From positions 2,201,408 through 2,265,407 of the forward strand of contig NZ_LR733817.1 in NCBI RefSeq assembly GCF_902506165.1: 64,000 nucleotides of DNA, given 5' to 3'. Below the pieces are notes generated by a model. It was not told the origin of the DNA and ran no database searches. It saw nothing but the letters and a program-made list of their open reading frames with translations. The stretch comes from Bosea sp. 29B. GTDB lineage: Bacteria; Pseudomonadota; Alphaproteobacteria; Rhizobiales; Beijerinckiaceae. A program made the position numbers and the translations under genes. Shown here in pieces: positions 45,280-57,945 of the stretch; positions within the stretch are counted from its first letter, which is position 1, and the number at the start of each line of letters is the position of its first letter.

Positions 45280-45449
45280 GGCGGCGAAACTGCCACAGCG
45301 GCCCGGAAGATGCCACTGCCGGCACAGCAACCTAGAGTTAACAACTTGAAAATAGCCTTGCTCACTGGCAGGACTTGTCCACGGTTCGGAACAAGATTCA
45401 GCCGGGGTGGGCGCGTTTCGCGCCTCGCCGAGGAGTGGAGACGAAAACC

Positions 45450-46661
45450 GTGTCGCGTCAGAGCAAGCTCCTCACTCCGCCCAGCCGCCGTCTCATCCTG
45501 TTGTCCGGTGTCGGCGCCGCGCTAGCCGCCTGCAGCGGCGGAACCGGCGGCTTCCCCGGTTTCGATAGCCCCACTGCACCTCAGGCCGGTGGCAATGCAC
45601 CGCCCAGCGGCCCGACCATCGGCACTGGCTCGGTCAAGGTCGGCCTGATTCTGCCGCTGACGGCCGAGGGGTCCGGCGCGACCGTCGGCAACTCGCTCAA
45701 GAACGCCGCCGAGATGGCGCTTGCCGAATTCCCCGGCGCCGACCTCACGCTTCTGGTCAAGGATGACCGCGGCACGCCCGATGGCGCGCAGGCGGCAGCG
45801 CAGGAAGCCTTGCGCGAAGGCGCCGAATTGATCATCGGCCCACTCTTCGCGCCGTCCGTCCAGGCGGTCGGTCAGGTCGCCCGCAGTGCCGGCAAGCCGG
45901 TGATCGCCTTCTCCAGCGACAGCAACGTCGCCACGCGCGGCGTCTACCTGCTCTCCTTTCCGCCGGAGAACGACGTCAACCGCGTCATCGCCTATGCCTC
46001 GGCACAGGGGCGCAAATCCTTCGCGGCGCTGGTGCCGGAGACCGCCTATGGCAAGGTCGTCGAGGGCGCCTTCCAGCAGGCGGTCGCCAATCGCGGCGCC
46101 CGCGTCGCGGTGATCGAGCGCTTTGGCTCCGATCAGAACAGCATGCGTGCCGCCGCCACGCGGCTGGCGCCGGCGCTGCAGCAGGCGGACGCGCTGTTCG
46201 TACCGGCCGACGCCGCGACGATGCCGACGCTCGGCCTGCTCCTGCAGCAGGCCGGCTACGACCCGGCCAAGGTCAAGCCGCTCGGCACCGGCGTCTGGAA
46301 CGACGCCAATGTCGCGCGCGTTCCGGCGATCCAGGGCGGCTGGTTCGCTTCGCCGGACACCGCCGGCTTCAACGCCTTTGCCGCCCGCTACCAGAAGCGC
46401 TTCAACAGCGCCCCGACCCGCACCGCGACGCTGTCCTATGACGCTGTTTCGCTGGCGGCGGCGCTCGCCCGCACCCAGGGCAGCCAGCGCTTCTCGGAAA
46501 GCGTGCTGACCAATGCGTCCGGCTTTGCCGGCGCCGACGGCGTCTTCCGCTTCCGTCCCGACGGGCTGAACGAGCGCGGCCTTGCCGTGCTCGAACTGCG
46601 CAACGGCCAGATCGTCACTGTCAACGCCGCCCCGCGCGATCTCGGCCCGCGCACGAACTGA
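45450..46661 (+). CDS. penicillin-binding protein activator (LpoA/LppC-like) lipoprotein
   Basis: A 403-residue lipoprotein with lipobox LAAC (Cys28) and a periplasmic-binding-protein-like body (about 60-390) beginning VKVGLILPLTAEGSG, the pattern of LppC and the C-terminal half of LpoA, which stimulates PBP1A in E. coli. A leucine-binding-protein-type receptor is the alternative, but the position next to rsmI and yraN supports the LpoA relationship. The start is a GTG at 45450 with AGGAG 15-19 bp upstream; the frame extends to 45375. A strong terminator follows. Confidence 0.82.
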   Translation: MSRQSKLLTPPSRRLILLSGVGAALAACSGGTGGFPGFDSPTAPQAGGNAPPSGPTIGTGSVKVGLILPLTAEGSGATVGNSLKNAAEMALAEFPGADLTLLVKDDRGTPDGAQAAAQEALREGAELIIGPLFAPSVQAVGQVARSAGKPVIAFSSDSNVATRGVYLLSFPPENDVNRVIAYASAQGRKSFAALVPETAYGKVVEGAFQQAVANRGARVAVIERFGSDQNSMRAAATRLAPALQQADALFVPADAATMPTLGLLLQQAGYDPAKVKPLGTGVWNDANVARVPAIQGGWFASPDTAGFNAFAARYQKRFNSAPTRTATLSYDAVSLAAALARTQGSQRFSESVLTNASGFAGADGVFRFRPDGLNERGLAVLELRNGQIVTVNAAPRDLGPRTN

Positions 46662-46730
46662 CGCTTCGGCGTCTTTCCGGGGCGCGGCGGAGCCGCGAGC
46701 CCGGAACCCATATCCGCTGAAGCGACAGAA

Positions 46731-46757
46731 AAGGGCGGCACGATGGCCGCCCTTTTT
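46731..46757. terminator. bidirectional intrinsic terminator
   Basis: A perfect 9-bp stem AAGGGCGGC/GCCGCCCTT with a six-base loop is followed by a T run on the plus strand and preceded by AAAA, giving TTTT on the minus strand. It lies between the convergent lpoA-like gene and maeB and can end both. Confidence 0.88.
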
Positions 46758-46826
46758 ATATGATTGCCGTGTTCATGGATTCCAGGCTCGGGCCTTCGGC
46801 CCGCCCCGGAAAGACATGGTGATTGC

Positions 46827-49130
<2,304 letters not shown>

Positions 49131-49246
49131 AGGCGTTTCCTCAGGGGGAAACGACCATAGGGCAGCGCCGCTTTCCTCGACAAGCGCGATTGCGCGACAG
49201 CAGTTTTCCCGCTGCGGCAGGGATCGGCCTGCGCTCGGATCCGGTT

Positions 49247-51082
49247 CTAGAGCCCGGCGCGCATGCGCGCGACGCTGTCGCCGACATAGCGGTCGAGCTC
49301 GACCGCCTGCTCGCTGACCAGGCGCGCCGCGGCGACGACGCGCACGGCGGCTTCGCCGGTGGCGCGGGCTTCGCCTCCGGCGCTGGCGACGTTCTCGGTG
49401 ACGGTGGCGGCCGAGCCGGCGACGGCCTGGGCGTCCAGGGCGATGCCCGAAGCGATCGCGCCCTGACCGGTGACGACCTGTGCGATCGCGTCCGAGGTTG
49501 TCTCGATCGTCCCCATCGTGCCTTCGATCTGCCCGACGGCGTCGGCGACTGCCGCTGCGGCGCCACGGATCTCCTGCAGCGTCGCGGCGATGTCCTGCGT
49601 TGCCTGCTGGGTCTGCTCGGCGAGATTCTTGACCTCGCCGGCGACCACCGAGAAGCCGCGCCCGGCGACGCCGGCGCGCGCCGCCTCGATCGTCGCGTTG
49701 AGCGCGAGCAGATTGGTGCGCACCGCGATGTCCTCGATGAAGGCGAGCACGGCGCCGACCTTGTCGGCGGCGACCGCGAGCCCGTCGACATCGGTCCTGG
49801 TCGAGCGGACATGCCTGGCCGCCTGCCGGGCGGTCTCGGCGGCGAGATCGGTCTGGCGGGTCAGCTCGCGGATCGAGGCGTCAATCCGCTCGGCCGCATG
49901 GGCGACGCTGCCGACGCGCTGCGAGGCGAGCTCGGCCTGCTCCGTCGCTTCCCCGGCGCGGGCGGTGGTGCGGTCGGCATTGGCGGCCATGCCCTGGGCG
50001 GCTTCGAGCATGCTGCGGGCGGATTCGCCGACCCGGTGCAGCGCCTTGCCCACGGTCACTTCGAGATTGACGGCGAGCTCCTCAAGCGCGGCCTTGCGCA
50101 GCGTCTCGATCTCCTGCCGGCCGGTCGCGAGCGACTTTTCGGTCGTCACGTCGAGCAGGATGCCGTCCCAGATCGTGGTGCCATCGGGCAGGCGGCGCCC
50201 CGTCGCCTCGCTGCGCAGCCAGACGACGGCGCCGTCGGCTGCACTGTAGCGCAGTTCGGTTCGGCGGTGCCCGAACTCGTTGGTCTGCTCCTCCTCGCTC
50301 GTCGACGAGCAGCGCTGCCGGTCCTCCGGCAGGATTCTCGACAGGAGAACCTCGGGATCGCGCTCGATCGCCTCGCGGCCTATGCCGAGCAATTCGTCCA
50401 GGCGGTAGCTGACGAAGCGGTAGCGGCGCTCACCGTCCGGCTGGTCGATCCGCTGATAGAGCGTGCCGGGAACATGATCGAGCAGCGTCTTGTAGCGATA
50501 GGCCGTCTCGCGCCGCTCGCGGTCATTGCTGAGGACGAGCCCGACCAGCACGGTGCCGAGCGTACCGACGACGATCATGATCGGCACCGCCTCGGTGAGG
50601 AAGCGCTCGGCCGCGGCCCAGCTCGGCATGAAGATGTTCGAGGTGATCAGGCAGCTGGCGCTGATCAGGCTGAGCCAGGCGAGATCGCGCAGCATCAGCG
50701 AACGCTTCTGTCGGCCGAGCCACGCGGCATAGATCACGCCCGCGACCGCATGCAGGACGATCCCGGCGATCCCGGTCGGCATGCCGACGCCGCCGAGATT
50801 GTAGCGCGCCACCCCCAGCGGGACGGCAGTCAGCAGCGCCGCGATCGGCCCGCCGATCGGCCCTGCCAGGATCGCGAAGGTGTTGCGGGAATCGACCACC
50901 AGCCCGGACTGAATCACGAAGGGATTGGCCATGCTGCAGAGGGCACCGGCGGCGAACAGAAGACCGACTGCGAGCTGGCGCAGCAGCGGGCGCTGGTCGA
51001 TCCAGCTGGCAGCTGCCGTCAGGATCAGGGCCGCAAGCAAAAGGAAAGACAGGCTCTGGATCAGGTTTATGAACAGCGACAT
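49247..51082 (-). CDS. methyl-accepting chemotaxis protein with LytS-type 5TM sensor and PAS
   Basis: A 611-residue chemoreceptor. The N-terminus (about 1-185) has five to six hydrophobic segments with the 5TMR-LYT pattern ([38 protein letters not shown]) known from LytS-type sensor kinases. A PAS domain follows (about 200-330, [12 protein letters not shown]...[12 protein letters not shown]), then a methyl-accepting signalling domain (about 335-600) with the hairpin tip [15 protein letters not shown] and [18 protein letters not shown]. There is no HAMP domain. Start: ATG 51080-51082 (MSLFINL); the frame opens at 51109. Gene lies between maeB and the divergent mutS. Confidence 0.88.
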   Translation of the reverse strand: MSLFINLIQSLSFLLLAALILTAAASWIDQRPLLRQLAVGLLFAAGALCSMANPFVIQSGLVVDSRNTFAILAGPIGGPIAALLTAVPLGVARYNLGGVGMPTGIAGIVLHAVAGVIYAAWLGRQKRSLMLRDLAWLSLISASCLITSNIFMPSWAAAERFLTEAVPIMIVVGTLGTVLVGLVLSNDRERRETAYRYKTLLDHVPGTLYQRIDQPDGERRYRFVSYRLDELLGIGREAIERDPEVLLSRILPEDRQRCSSTSEEEQTNEFGHRRTELRYSAADGAVVWLRSEATGRRLPDGTTIWDGILLDVTTEKSLATGRQEIETLRKAALEELAVNLEVTVGKALHRVGESARSMLEAAQGMAANADRTTARAGEATEQAELASQRVGSVAHAAERIDASIRELTRQTDLAAETARQAARHVRSTRTDVDGLAVAADKVGAVLAFIEDIAVRTNLLALNATIEAARAGVAGRGFSVVAGEVKNLAEQTQQATQDIAATLQEIRGAAAAVADAVGQIEGTMGTIETTSDAIAQVVTGQGAIASGIALDAQAVAGSAATVTENVASAGGEARATGEAAVRVVAAARLVSEQAVELDRYVGDSVARMRAGL

Positions 51083-51184
51083 GGCGGGCCTTGGCCGGGA
51101 ACAGCCCATCGACCCTGCTTAAATATGTTGAAAGCAGTCCTAACGGATGGCCTTGCCGGTACGATTTGCTAGCGTGCGCGCCCC

Positions 51185-53911
51185 ATGCGCCACACAAAGC
51201 CAGACGACATCGCGGAAGCCAAGACCGCAGCTGCGGCCGACGCCGGCCGCGTCACGCCGATGATGGCGCAGTACGTCGAGATCAAGGCCAACAATCCGGA
51301 CTGCCTGCTGTTCTACCGGATGGGCGATTTCTACGAATTGTTCTTCCGGGACGCCGAGATCGCCTCGCGCACCCTCGGCATCGTGCTGACCAAGCGCGGC
51401 AAGCATCTGGGCGAGGACATCGCCATGTGCGGCGTCCCGGTCGAGCGCGCCGACGACTATCTGCAGAAGCTGATCGCCGCCGGCCATCGCGTCGCCGTCT
51501 GCGAGCAGACCGAGGACCCGGCCGAGGCCAAGAAGCGCGGCGCCAAATCGGTGGTGAAGCGCGATGTCGTCCGCCTCGTCACCCCCGGCACCATCACCGA
51601 GGAGCGCCTGCTCGACCCCGGTCGGGCGAGCCTGCTCGTCGCCGTCGCCAGGCGCAGGCTCTCGGATGAGGTCTATGCCTATGGCATCGCTGCCGTGGAC
51701 ATCTCGACCGGCCGCTTCGCCGTGCTCGAAACCGACCAGCGCGGCCTTGCCGTCGAGCTCGCCCGCCTGGAGCCGCGCGAGATCGTCTGCCCCGACGCGA
51801 TCCATGACGATCCCGAGCTCAAGGAATTCTGGCGCGATGTCGCCGCTCCCGTGACGCCGCTGGCGCGCGAGGGGCTCGATCCGGCCTCCGGCGAGCGGCG
51901 GCTGAAGGAGTTCTTCGGCGTCGCCACGCTCGATGCCTTCGGCGCCTTCAGCCGTGCCGAGATCGCCGCCGCCGCGGCTGCGCTCGCCTATGTCGAGCGC
52001 ACCCAGCTCGGCGCCCGCCCGCCCTTGTCGCCGCCCGTCCGCGAGGGGATGAGCGCGACCATGCTGATCGACGCGGCGACCCGCGCCAATCTCGAACTCA
52101 CCCGTACCCTCGCGGGAGAGCGCGCCGGCAGCCTGCTCGCCACCATCGACCGGACGGAAACGCCGGGTGGCAGCCGCCTGCTCGCCGAGCGTTTAGCCGG
52201 GCCATTGACCGATTCAGCCGCCATCGGCAGGCGGCACGATGCCGTGACGTTGCTGGTCGAGACGCCCTCGCTGCGGGAGGCGCTGCGGCGCGACCTGTCG
52301 CGCGTGCCCGATATCGCCCGCGCTTTGGCACGGCTCTCGCTCGACCGCGGCGGCCCGCGCGATCTCGCGGCGCTCGGCGCCGGGCTGGAGGCTGCACGCG
52401 GCGTCGCCGCCGCGTTGCTGCGCCAGGGCGATCTGCCCGACGAGTTGCGCGAGGCGGCGCTGGCGCTGGGCCGCACCGATCCCGATCTGGCGACGCGCCT
52501 CTCCACCACGCTCGCGGACGAATTGCCGCTGCTGAAGCGCGACGGCCGCTTCGTGCGTGAAAGCTTCGATCCGGCGCTAGACGAGCTCCGGCTACTCCAG
52601 GTCGATTCGCGCAAGGTGATCGCGCAGCTGCAGGCGCGCTATGCCGCCGAGACCGATTGCCGGACGCTGCGCATCAAGCACAATTCCATGCTCGGCTATT
52701 TCGTCGAGGTGCCGCAGGCCGTTGGCGAAACCTTCCTGAGGGAGCCCTGGCGCGCGGTCTTCGTGCATCGCCAGACCATGTCGGATGCGATGCGCTTCTC
52801 CTCGGTCGAGCTCGGCGAGCTCGAAGCCAAGATCGCCTCCGCCGCCGACCGGGCGCTGAAGCTGGAGCTCTCGATCTTCGCCGCCCTGACCGAGGCGGTT
52901 CTCGCCCAGGCCGAGCCGATCAAGGCGGCGGCGCAGGCGCTCGCGGTGATCGATGTCGCGGCCGCCCTGGCCGAACTTGCCATCGATGGTGGCTGGACGA
53001 GGCCTCAGGTCGACGACAGCGCCGCCTTCACCGTCAAGGCCGGCCGTCATCCCGTGGTCGAGGCGGCGCTCAAGCGCCAGGGCCAGCCCTTCGTCGCCAA
53101 TGACAGCGAGCTGTCCGCGTCAGGCAAAAGCCGCGACGGGCGCATCTGCCTGATCACCGGCCCGAACATGGCGGGTAAATCGACCTTCCTGCGCCAGAAC
53201 GCGCTGATCGCGGTGCTTGCCCAGATGGGTTCTTTCGTGCCGGCGCAGGATGCCCATATCGGCATTGTCGACCGGCTGTTCTCGCGCGTCGGCGCCGCTG
53301 ACGATCTGGCGCGGGGCCGCTCGACCTTCATGGTCGAGATGGTCGAGACCGCCGCGATCCTCAACCAGGCCGGACCGCGGGCGCTGGTCATCCTCGACGA
53401 GATCGGCCGGGGCACCGCGACCTTCGACGGTCTCTCGATCGCCTGGGCCGCGATCGAGCATCTGCACGAGGCCAATCGCTGCCGGGCGTTGTTCGCGACG
53501 CACTACCATGAGCTGACCGCGCTGGCCGAGCGGCTCGACCGCGTCGCCAACGCCACCGTCCGCGTCACCGAGTGGAATGGCGAAGTCGTCTTCCTGCACG
53601 AGGTCGTGCCGGGCGCGGCCGATCGCTCCTATGGAATCCAGGTCGCCAAGCTTGCCGGCCTGCCGCTGGCCGTGGTCGAGCGCGCCCGCGCCATCCTCTC
53701 CGAGCTGGAGAAGAGCGAGCGCGAAAAGCCGGTCGCGGCCTTGGTCGACGATCTCCCGCTCTTCGCGGTGCAGATGCGCAAGCCGGTGCCGGCAGTGACG
53801 CCAGACACCGGTCCCGACGAATTGCGCGAGGCGCTCGCCGGGCTCGATCCCGACGAGATGACGCCGCGCGAGGCGCTGGAGGCGCTCTACAAGCTCAAGC
53901 GGCTGAACTAA
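51185..53911 (+). CDS. mutS: DNA mismatch repair protein MutS
   Basis: A 908-residue mismatch-recognition ATPase. The N-terminal DNA-binding domain has GDFYELFF (about 47-54), whose Phe and Glu contact the mispair. The ATPase domain has Walker [10 protein letters not shown] (about 659-667), [22 protein letters not shown] (given in part), Walker [16 protein letters not shown] and the His loop ATHYHEL. The C-terminal tail ends with the [10 protein letters not shown] motif of the tetramerisation region. It ends 17 bp inside the convergent flavoprotein gene's 3' end. Confidence 0.97.
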   Translation: MRHTKPDDIAEAKTAAAADAGRVTPMMAQYVEIKANNPDCLLFYRMGDFYELFFRDAEIASRTLGIVLTKRGKHLGEDIAMCGVPVERADDYLQKLIAAGHRVAVCEQTEDPAEAKKRGAKSVVKRDVVRLVTPGTITEERLLDPGRASLLVAVARRRLSDEVYAYGIAAVDISTGRFAVLETDQRGLAVELARLEPREIVCPDAIHDDPELKEFWRDVAAPVTPLAREGLDPASGERRLKEFFGVATLDAFGAFSRAEIAAAAAALAYVERTQLGARPPLSPPVREGMSATMLIDAATRANLELTRTLAGERAGSLLATIDRTETPGGSRLLAERLAGPLTDSAAIGRRHDAVTLLVETPSLREALRRDLSRVPDIARALARLSLDRGGPRDLAALGAGLEAARGVAAALLRQGDLPDELREAALALGRTDPDLATRLSTTLADELPLLKRDGRFVRESFDPALDELRLLQVDSRKVIAQLQARYAAETDCRTLRIKHNSMLGYFVEVPQAVGETFLREPWRAVFVHRQTMSDAMRFSSVELGELEAKIASAADRALKLELSIFAALTEAVLAQAEPIKAAAQALAVIDVAAALAELAIDGGWTRPQVDDSAAFTVKAGRHPVVEAALKRQGQPFVANDSELSASGKSRDGRICLITGPNMAGKSTFLRQNALIAVLAQMGSFVPAQDAHIGIVDRLFSRVGAADDLARGRSTFMVEMVETAAILNQAGPRALVILDEIGRGTATFDGLSIAWAAIEHLHEANRCRALFATHYHELTALAERLDRVANATVRVTEWNGEVVFLHEVVPGAADRSYGIQVAKLAGLPLAVVERARAILSELEKSEREKPVAALVDDLPLFAVQMRKPVPAVTPDTGPDELREALAGLDPDEMTPREALEALYKLKRLN

Positions 53912-55115
53912 GCCTACGCCCGATCCCCTCTGCCGCCGCCACCCCCGTGGCGAAGCAGGCCTGCAGGAGATAGCCGCCGGTGGGTGCCTCCCAGTCGATC
54001 ATTTCGCCGGCTATGAATGTGTCGGGCAGGCACTTCAGCATGAAGTGCCGATCGATCTCGCCCGTGCCGACGCCGCCGGCGGTCGAGATCGCGCGGGCGA
54101 GCGAGGCCATGCCGGTGAGACGCAATGGCGCCGCCTTGATCAGGCGCGCGAGCGCTTCAGGTTCAGCAGGCAGCGGTCCCGTCTCCGCCTCGCGCAACAC
54201 AGCCGCCGCCACCGGCGAAAGCCCCGCCGCCTTGCGCAGATGGTTGCTCAGCGTCTCGCCTGGCCGACGCTTGGCCAGCCGGGTTGCAAGGTCAGGCTCG
54301 GTCAGGTCGGGGCGCAGATCGATCGTCAGGATCGCTAGGCCATCTCGGGCGATCGCTTCGCGCAACGGACCGGACAGGGCATAGACCGCCCCGCCTTCGA
54401 TGCCGCGGGCATCGATCATCGCCTCGCCGAGGACGCGCTGGCCGGCAAAGCCCAGAGCAATCCGCTTCAATGGTAAGCCGGCAAATTTATCTCGCATCAA
54501 TGCCGACCACGCCACGCTGAACCCGGCGTTGGCCGGACGCAGCGGCGCTATGGCAACGCCCTTCGTCGCCAGAAGTTCGACCCAGGAGCCATCCGCACCA
54601 AGCCGCGGCCAGCTCGCCCCGCCGAGCGCCAGCAGGGTCGTGCGCGGCTTCACGATCTCCTCGCCGCCGCCGCGGACGGAGAACCGGAGCGCCCCGTTCT
54701 TGTCCCAGCCCGTCCACAGCCGCCCAGCATGCAACTGGACGCCGAGCCCATCGAGTCGCGCCAGCCAGGCGCGCAAGAGCGGGGAAGCCTTCATCGCCTT
54801 GGGAAAGACGCGCCCACTCGAACCGACGAAGCTCTCCGCGCCGAGCCCGTCGGCCCAGTCGCGCAGCGCCTGCGGCGGGAAGGCCCGGATCGCCGGCTCA
54901 AGCCAAGGGCGGGCTTCGCCATAGCGGCCGAGCAGGGCGTCGAGCGGTTCGGAATGCGTCAGGTTGAGCCCGCCGCGCCCAGCCAGCAGGAATTTGCGCG
55001 CCGGCGAGGCCATCCGTTCGTAGATCGCGACCGTGTGGCCGGCCCCGGCCAGCTGCTCAGCCGCGATCAGCCCGGCCGGGCCGGCGCCGATGATGGCGAC
55101 GTCCGGTCCGCTCAA
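53895..55115 (-). CDS. HI0933/YhiN-type NAD(P)/FAD-dependent flavoprotein
   Basis: A 406-residue two-domain flavoprotein of the HI0933 family (TIGR03862-like). The FAD loop is [16 protein letters not shown] at the very N-terminus, followed by [24 protein letters not shown] and [10 protein letters not shown], and the C-terminal [45 protein letters not shown], described in part, which closes the FAD site. Cellular role unknown. No ATG fits; the likely start is a TTG at 55113-55115 that overlaps the guaC stop (TTGA), giving a start eight residues before the GAGPAG loop. The frame opens at 55418 inside guaC. Confidence 0.82.
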   Translation of the reverse strand: MSGPDVAIIGAGPAGLIAAEQLAGAGHTVAIYERMASPARKFLLAGRGGLNLTHSEPLDALLGRYGEARPWLEPAIRAFPPQALRDWADGLGAESFVGSSGRVFPKAMKASPLLRAWLARLDGLGVQLHAGRLWTGWDKNGALRFSVRGGGEEIVKPRTTLLALGGASWPRLGADGSWVELLATKGVAIAPLRPANAGFSVAWSALMRDKFAGLPLKRIALGFAGQRVLGEAMIDARGIEGGAVYALSGPLREAIARDGLAILTIDLRPDLTEPDLATRLAKRRPGETLSNHLRKAAGLSPVAAAVLREAETGPLPAEPEALARLIKAAPLRLTGMASLARAISTAGGVGTGEIDRHFMLKCLPDTFIAGEMIDWEAPTGGYLLQACFATGVAAAEGIGRRLSSAA

Positions 55116-56155
55116 TTGCCGAACACGGTGTTCAATTGGCTGCCGACCATGATGAAGGTCGTGCGCTTCGGCATCTCCTTGAGCCGGACGGCGCCGATAT
55201 AGGTCATCGCCGAACGCACCCCGCCCATGATCTCCTGCATCGTGCCCTCGACCGGGCCACGATAGGGCACCTCGACGGTCTTGCCCTCGGAGGCCCGGTA
55301 TTTGGCGACGCCGCCGGAATACCGCTTCATCGCCGTGTCCGAGGACATGCCGTAGAACACCATCGCGACCGGCACCTTCTCGCCATTGCGAGTCTCGTAG
55401 CGGATTTCGCCCTCGCATTCGTCATGGCCGGCGAGCATCCCGCCCATCATCACGAAATCGGAGCCGCCGCCATAGGCCTTGGCGACGTCGCCCGGCACGG
55501 TCAGGCCGCCATCGCCGCAGACCAGGCCCTTCAGGCCATGGGCGGCGTCAGCGCATTCGATGATCGCCGAGAGCTGCGGATAGCCGACGCCGGTCATCTT
55601 GCGGGTGGTGCAGACCGAACCCGGGCCGATGCCGACCTTGACGATGTCGGCGCCGGCCAGGATCAGCGCTTCCGTCATGTCGCCGGTGACGACGTTGCCG
55701 GCCATGATCGCCGCGTTCGGGAAGGCCTCGCGCGTCGCCTTGACGGTGTCGACGAACTTCTCGGTGTAGCCATTGGCGACGTCGAGGCAGATCTTGTCGA
55801 TCGGCGCCTTGGCATGCACCGCCTTCAGCTTGTCATGGTCGGAATCGGTCGTGCCCAGCGAATAGAAGGCGTTGGCCGATCCCTCTTCCTTGAAGAAGGT
55901 GATCAGCTCGTCGGCGTCGTAATGCTTGTGCAGGGCGACCATGGCGCCGTGCTTCAACAGGGCTCGCGCCATCGCCATGGTGCCGACCACGTCCATATTC
56001 GCGGCGATCAGCGGAAAGCCGCTCCATTCGCGGCCGGTATGCGCGAAGCGGAAGCTCCGGTTGACGTCGACCTCGGCGCGGCTGCCGAGCGTCGAGCGCT
56101 TCGGACGGATCAGCACGTCGCGGAAGTCGAGTTTCGGATCGTTCTCGATGCGCAT
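55112..56155 (-). CDS. guaC: GMP reductase
   Basis: A 347-residue TIM-barrel enzyme, the same length as E. coli GuaC, that converts GMP to IMP with NADPH. The substrate loop [20 protein letters not shown] contains catalytic Cys182; upstream are [19 protein letters not shown] and [14 protein letters not shown], and downstream [16 protein letters not shown] and [18 protein letters not shown], all GuaC-like. It lacks the CBS domains of IMP dehydrogenase. ATG 56153-56155 is chosen; an extension to 56251 is open. The flavoprotein gene starts within its stop codon. Confidence 0.94.
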   Translation of the reverse strand: MRIENDPKLDFRDVLIRPKRSTLGSRAEVDVNRSFRFAHTGREWSGFPLIAANMDVVGTMAMARALLKHGAMVALHKHYDADELITFFKEEGSANAFYSLGTTDSDHDKLKAVHAKAPIDKICLDVANGYTEKFVDTVKATREAFPNAAIMAGNVVTGDMTEALILAGADIVKVGIGPGSVCTTRKMTGVGYPQLSAIIECADAAHGLKGLVCGDGGLTVPGDVAKAYGGGSDFVMMGGMLAGHDECEGEIRYETRNGEKVPVAMVFYGMSSDTAMKRYSGGVAKYRASEGKTVEVPYRGPVEGTMQEIMGGVRSAMTYIGAVRLKEMPKRTTFIMVGSQLNTVFGN

Positions 56156-56282
56156 GATCAAAGCTCCGGCGGCTGGCGCAGACGGTGAAAAAGCGCACGC
56201 GGCGAAAGGGAGCGTGCCGGGATTCATAGCTGCTCGGACCCCCAGGAGCAATGCGTGGAGCGAAGCTGGAATTCCCGGGAAA

Positions 56283-56310
56283 AGAAACTTTAGCAGTCTC
56301 TAAAGTTTCT
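56283..56310. promoter_or_regulatory. operator candidate: perfect 11-bp inverted repeat before arsR
   Basis: AGAAACTTTAG and CTAAAGTTTCT form perfect 11-bp arms around CAGTCT. The site ends 36 bp before the start codon of the ArsR-family gene, where autoregulatory ArsR operators usually lie, and also sits upstream of the divergent guaC. Confidence 0.65.
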
Positions 56311-56346
56311 GCTGGACAGGGCACGTGAGCGGAGATACTTAAGCGC

Positions 56347-56688
56347 ATGCTTCACCAACCAGAGCAGCTCGACCTGATGTTCCAGGCGCTGGCGGACCCG
56401 AACCGCCGGCAGATGGTGCAACGGCTCTGCGAGGGGCCGGCGAGCGTCAGCGAGCTTGCCCAGCCCTTGCAGATGACGCTGTCGGCGGTGGTGCAGCATC
56501 TCGCCGTTCTGGAAGGAGCGGGGCTGGTGCGTACGCAGAAGATCGGGCGGGTCCGCACCTGCCAGCTCGACACGCAGGCACTGCGAGCGGCGGAGCGCTG
56601 GATCAGCGAGCGCCGCGCCCTCTGGGAGCGACGCTTCGATCGGCTCGGCGCCTTCCTTGCCGAGCAGGACCAGGATTTGAAGGACTGA
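56347..56688 (+). CDS. ArsR family metalloregulator-type repressor
   Basis: A 113-residue winged-helix protein: LMFQALADPNRRQMVQRL, then the recognition region VSELAQPLQMTLSAVVQHLAVLEGAGLV and the wing TQKIGRVRTCQL. No metal-binding Cys pair of the classic ArsR/SmtB type is evident; such ArsR genes next to AHSA1/SRPBCC genes are common and their signals are mostly unknown. It is 8 bp ahead of an SRPBCC gene, probably in one operon, and likely binds the palindrome at 56283-56310. Confidence 0.88.
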   Translation: MLHQPEQLDLMFQALADPNRRQMVQRLCEGPASVSELAQPLQMTLSAVVQHLAVLEGAGLVRTQKIGRVRTCQLDTQALRAAERWISERRALWERRFDRLGAFLAEQDQDLKD

Positions 56689-56696
56689 GACGGACA

Positions 56697-57170
56697 ATGA
56701 CCGAACGGAGCGCCATCCACGCCGATTTCACCATCGAGCGGCGCTATCCGGCGAGCCCGGCCCGCGTCTTTGCCGCCTTTGCCGATCCGGTCGCCAAACG
56801 GCGCTGGTCGACCTGCCATGATGAGGGCGGGCTCGGCGAATACAGCCTCGATTTCCGCGAGGGCGGCTTCGAGACGATGCGCGGTGCGCCCGGACCGGGC
56901 AGCGTCTATGCGATGCGGGCGATCTATCATGAGATCGTGCCGCGTGAGCGCCTCGTCTACTCCTACGAGATGTTCCGCGACGATCTGCGCATCTCGGTCT
57001 CGCTGGTGACGCTGGAGTTCCGCGGCGAAGGCGCCGGCACCCGCCTCGTCTTCACCGAGCAGTCCGTTTTCCTCGACGGCCATGACAGCCCGCAAATGCG
57101 CGAGCAGGGCACCGGCATCGGCTTCGACCGGCTCGCGGCGGAATTGGCGCGGGAAACCACGCCCGCCTGA
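56697..57170 (+). CDS. SRPBCC (AHSA1) domain protein, first copy
   Basis: A 157-residue AHSA1-type START-fold protein: FTIERRYPASPARVFAAFADP, then KRRW, GGFETMRGAP, IVPRERLVYSYEM, VTLEFRGEGAGTRLVFTEQSVFLDG and a final helix. It binds a hydrophobic ligand of unknown identity. It is a clear paralogue of the protein at 57946 in the same cluster, sharing VFAAFADP..KRRW and VFTEQ...LDG. It lies 8 bp after arsR. A role in stress or detoxification with the neighbouring glutathione transferase is an inference. Confidence 0.86.
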   Translation: MTERSAIHADFTIERRYPASPARVFAAFADPVAKRRWSTCHDEGGLGEYSLDFREGGFETMRGAPGPGSVYAMRAIYHEIVPRERLVYSYEMFRDDLRISVSLVTLEFRGEGAGTRLVFTEQSVFLDGHDSPQMREQGTGIGFDRLAAELARETTPA

Positions 57171-57230
57171 CCATTCCGATCAATTCAGACCTTTCAACCC
57201 GCGCCGATCCGGCCGCAGGAAGGACCAGTC

Positions 57231-57899
57231 ATGTCTTTGACGCTCTATTTCCATCCACTGTCATGCTACTGCCAGAAGGTGCTGGTGGCGCTCTACGAGA
57301 ACGGCACGCCGTTCACGCCGAAGCTGGTCAATCTCGGCGATCCCGGCGAGCGCGCCGAGTTTCTCGCACTCTGGCCGATCGGCAAGTTCCCGCTGTTGGC
57401 AGACGGTGCGCGGCTGGTGCCCGAGAGCAGCGTGATCATCGAATATCTCGCTCTGCACCATGCCGGCCCGGAGGCGGTGCTGCCGGAGAATCCGGTTGCG
57501 GCGCTCGATGTCCGCCGGCTCGACCGCTTCTTCGATCTCTATGTCACCACCCCGATGCAGAAGATCGTGCTCGACCGTATCCGCCCTGCGGACAGCAAGG
57601 ACCCGCCCGGCGTCGAGGAGGCCAGACAGATGCTGAAGCGCGCCTATGGCGTGCTCGAAGCCGAGTTCGACGGCCGGACCTGGGCGACGGGCGAGAGCTT
57701 TAGCATGGCCGACTGCTCGGCCGCGCCGGCCCTGTTTTATGCCGAGCGCTGCGTCTCGTTCCAGGGCGGTTATCCGCGCCTTGCCGCCTATTTCGAGTGC
57801 CTGCGGACAAGGCCGTCCTTCGCCCGTGTGCTGGCCGAAGCCGAGCCCTTTTTCCAGTTCTTCCCGCGCAATCCCGGCGATGCCGAGCTTTTCCGCTAG
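57231..57899 (+). CDS. glutathione S-transferase family protein
   Basis: A 222-residue GST. The N-terminal thioredoxin-like domain (about 1-80) has LYFHPLSCYCQKVLVALYENG with a Ser/Cys pair at the expected catalytic position, GKFPLLADG with the cis-proline, and ESSVIIEYL, the glutathione-binding Glu-Ser. The all-helical domain (about 90-215) has FSMADCSAAPALFYAE. It would conjugate or reduce substrates with glutathione; no substrate is known. It lies between the two SRPBCC paralogues on the same strand. Confidence 0.9.
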   Translation: MSLTLYFHPLSCYCQKVLVALYENGTPFTPKLVNLGDPGERAEFLALWPIGKFPLLADGARLVPESSVIIEYLALHHAGPEAVLPENPVAALDVRRLDRFFDLYVTTPMQKIVLDRIRPADSKDPPGVEEARQMLKRAYGVLEAEFDGRTWATGESFSMADCSAAPALFYAERCVSFQGGYPRLAAYFECLRTRPSFARVLAEAEPFFQFFPRNPGDAELFR

Positions 57900-57945
57900 C
57901 CCGATCCGCTTCGACCCTCACCACCACCCAAAGGAAACAACAACC

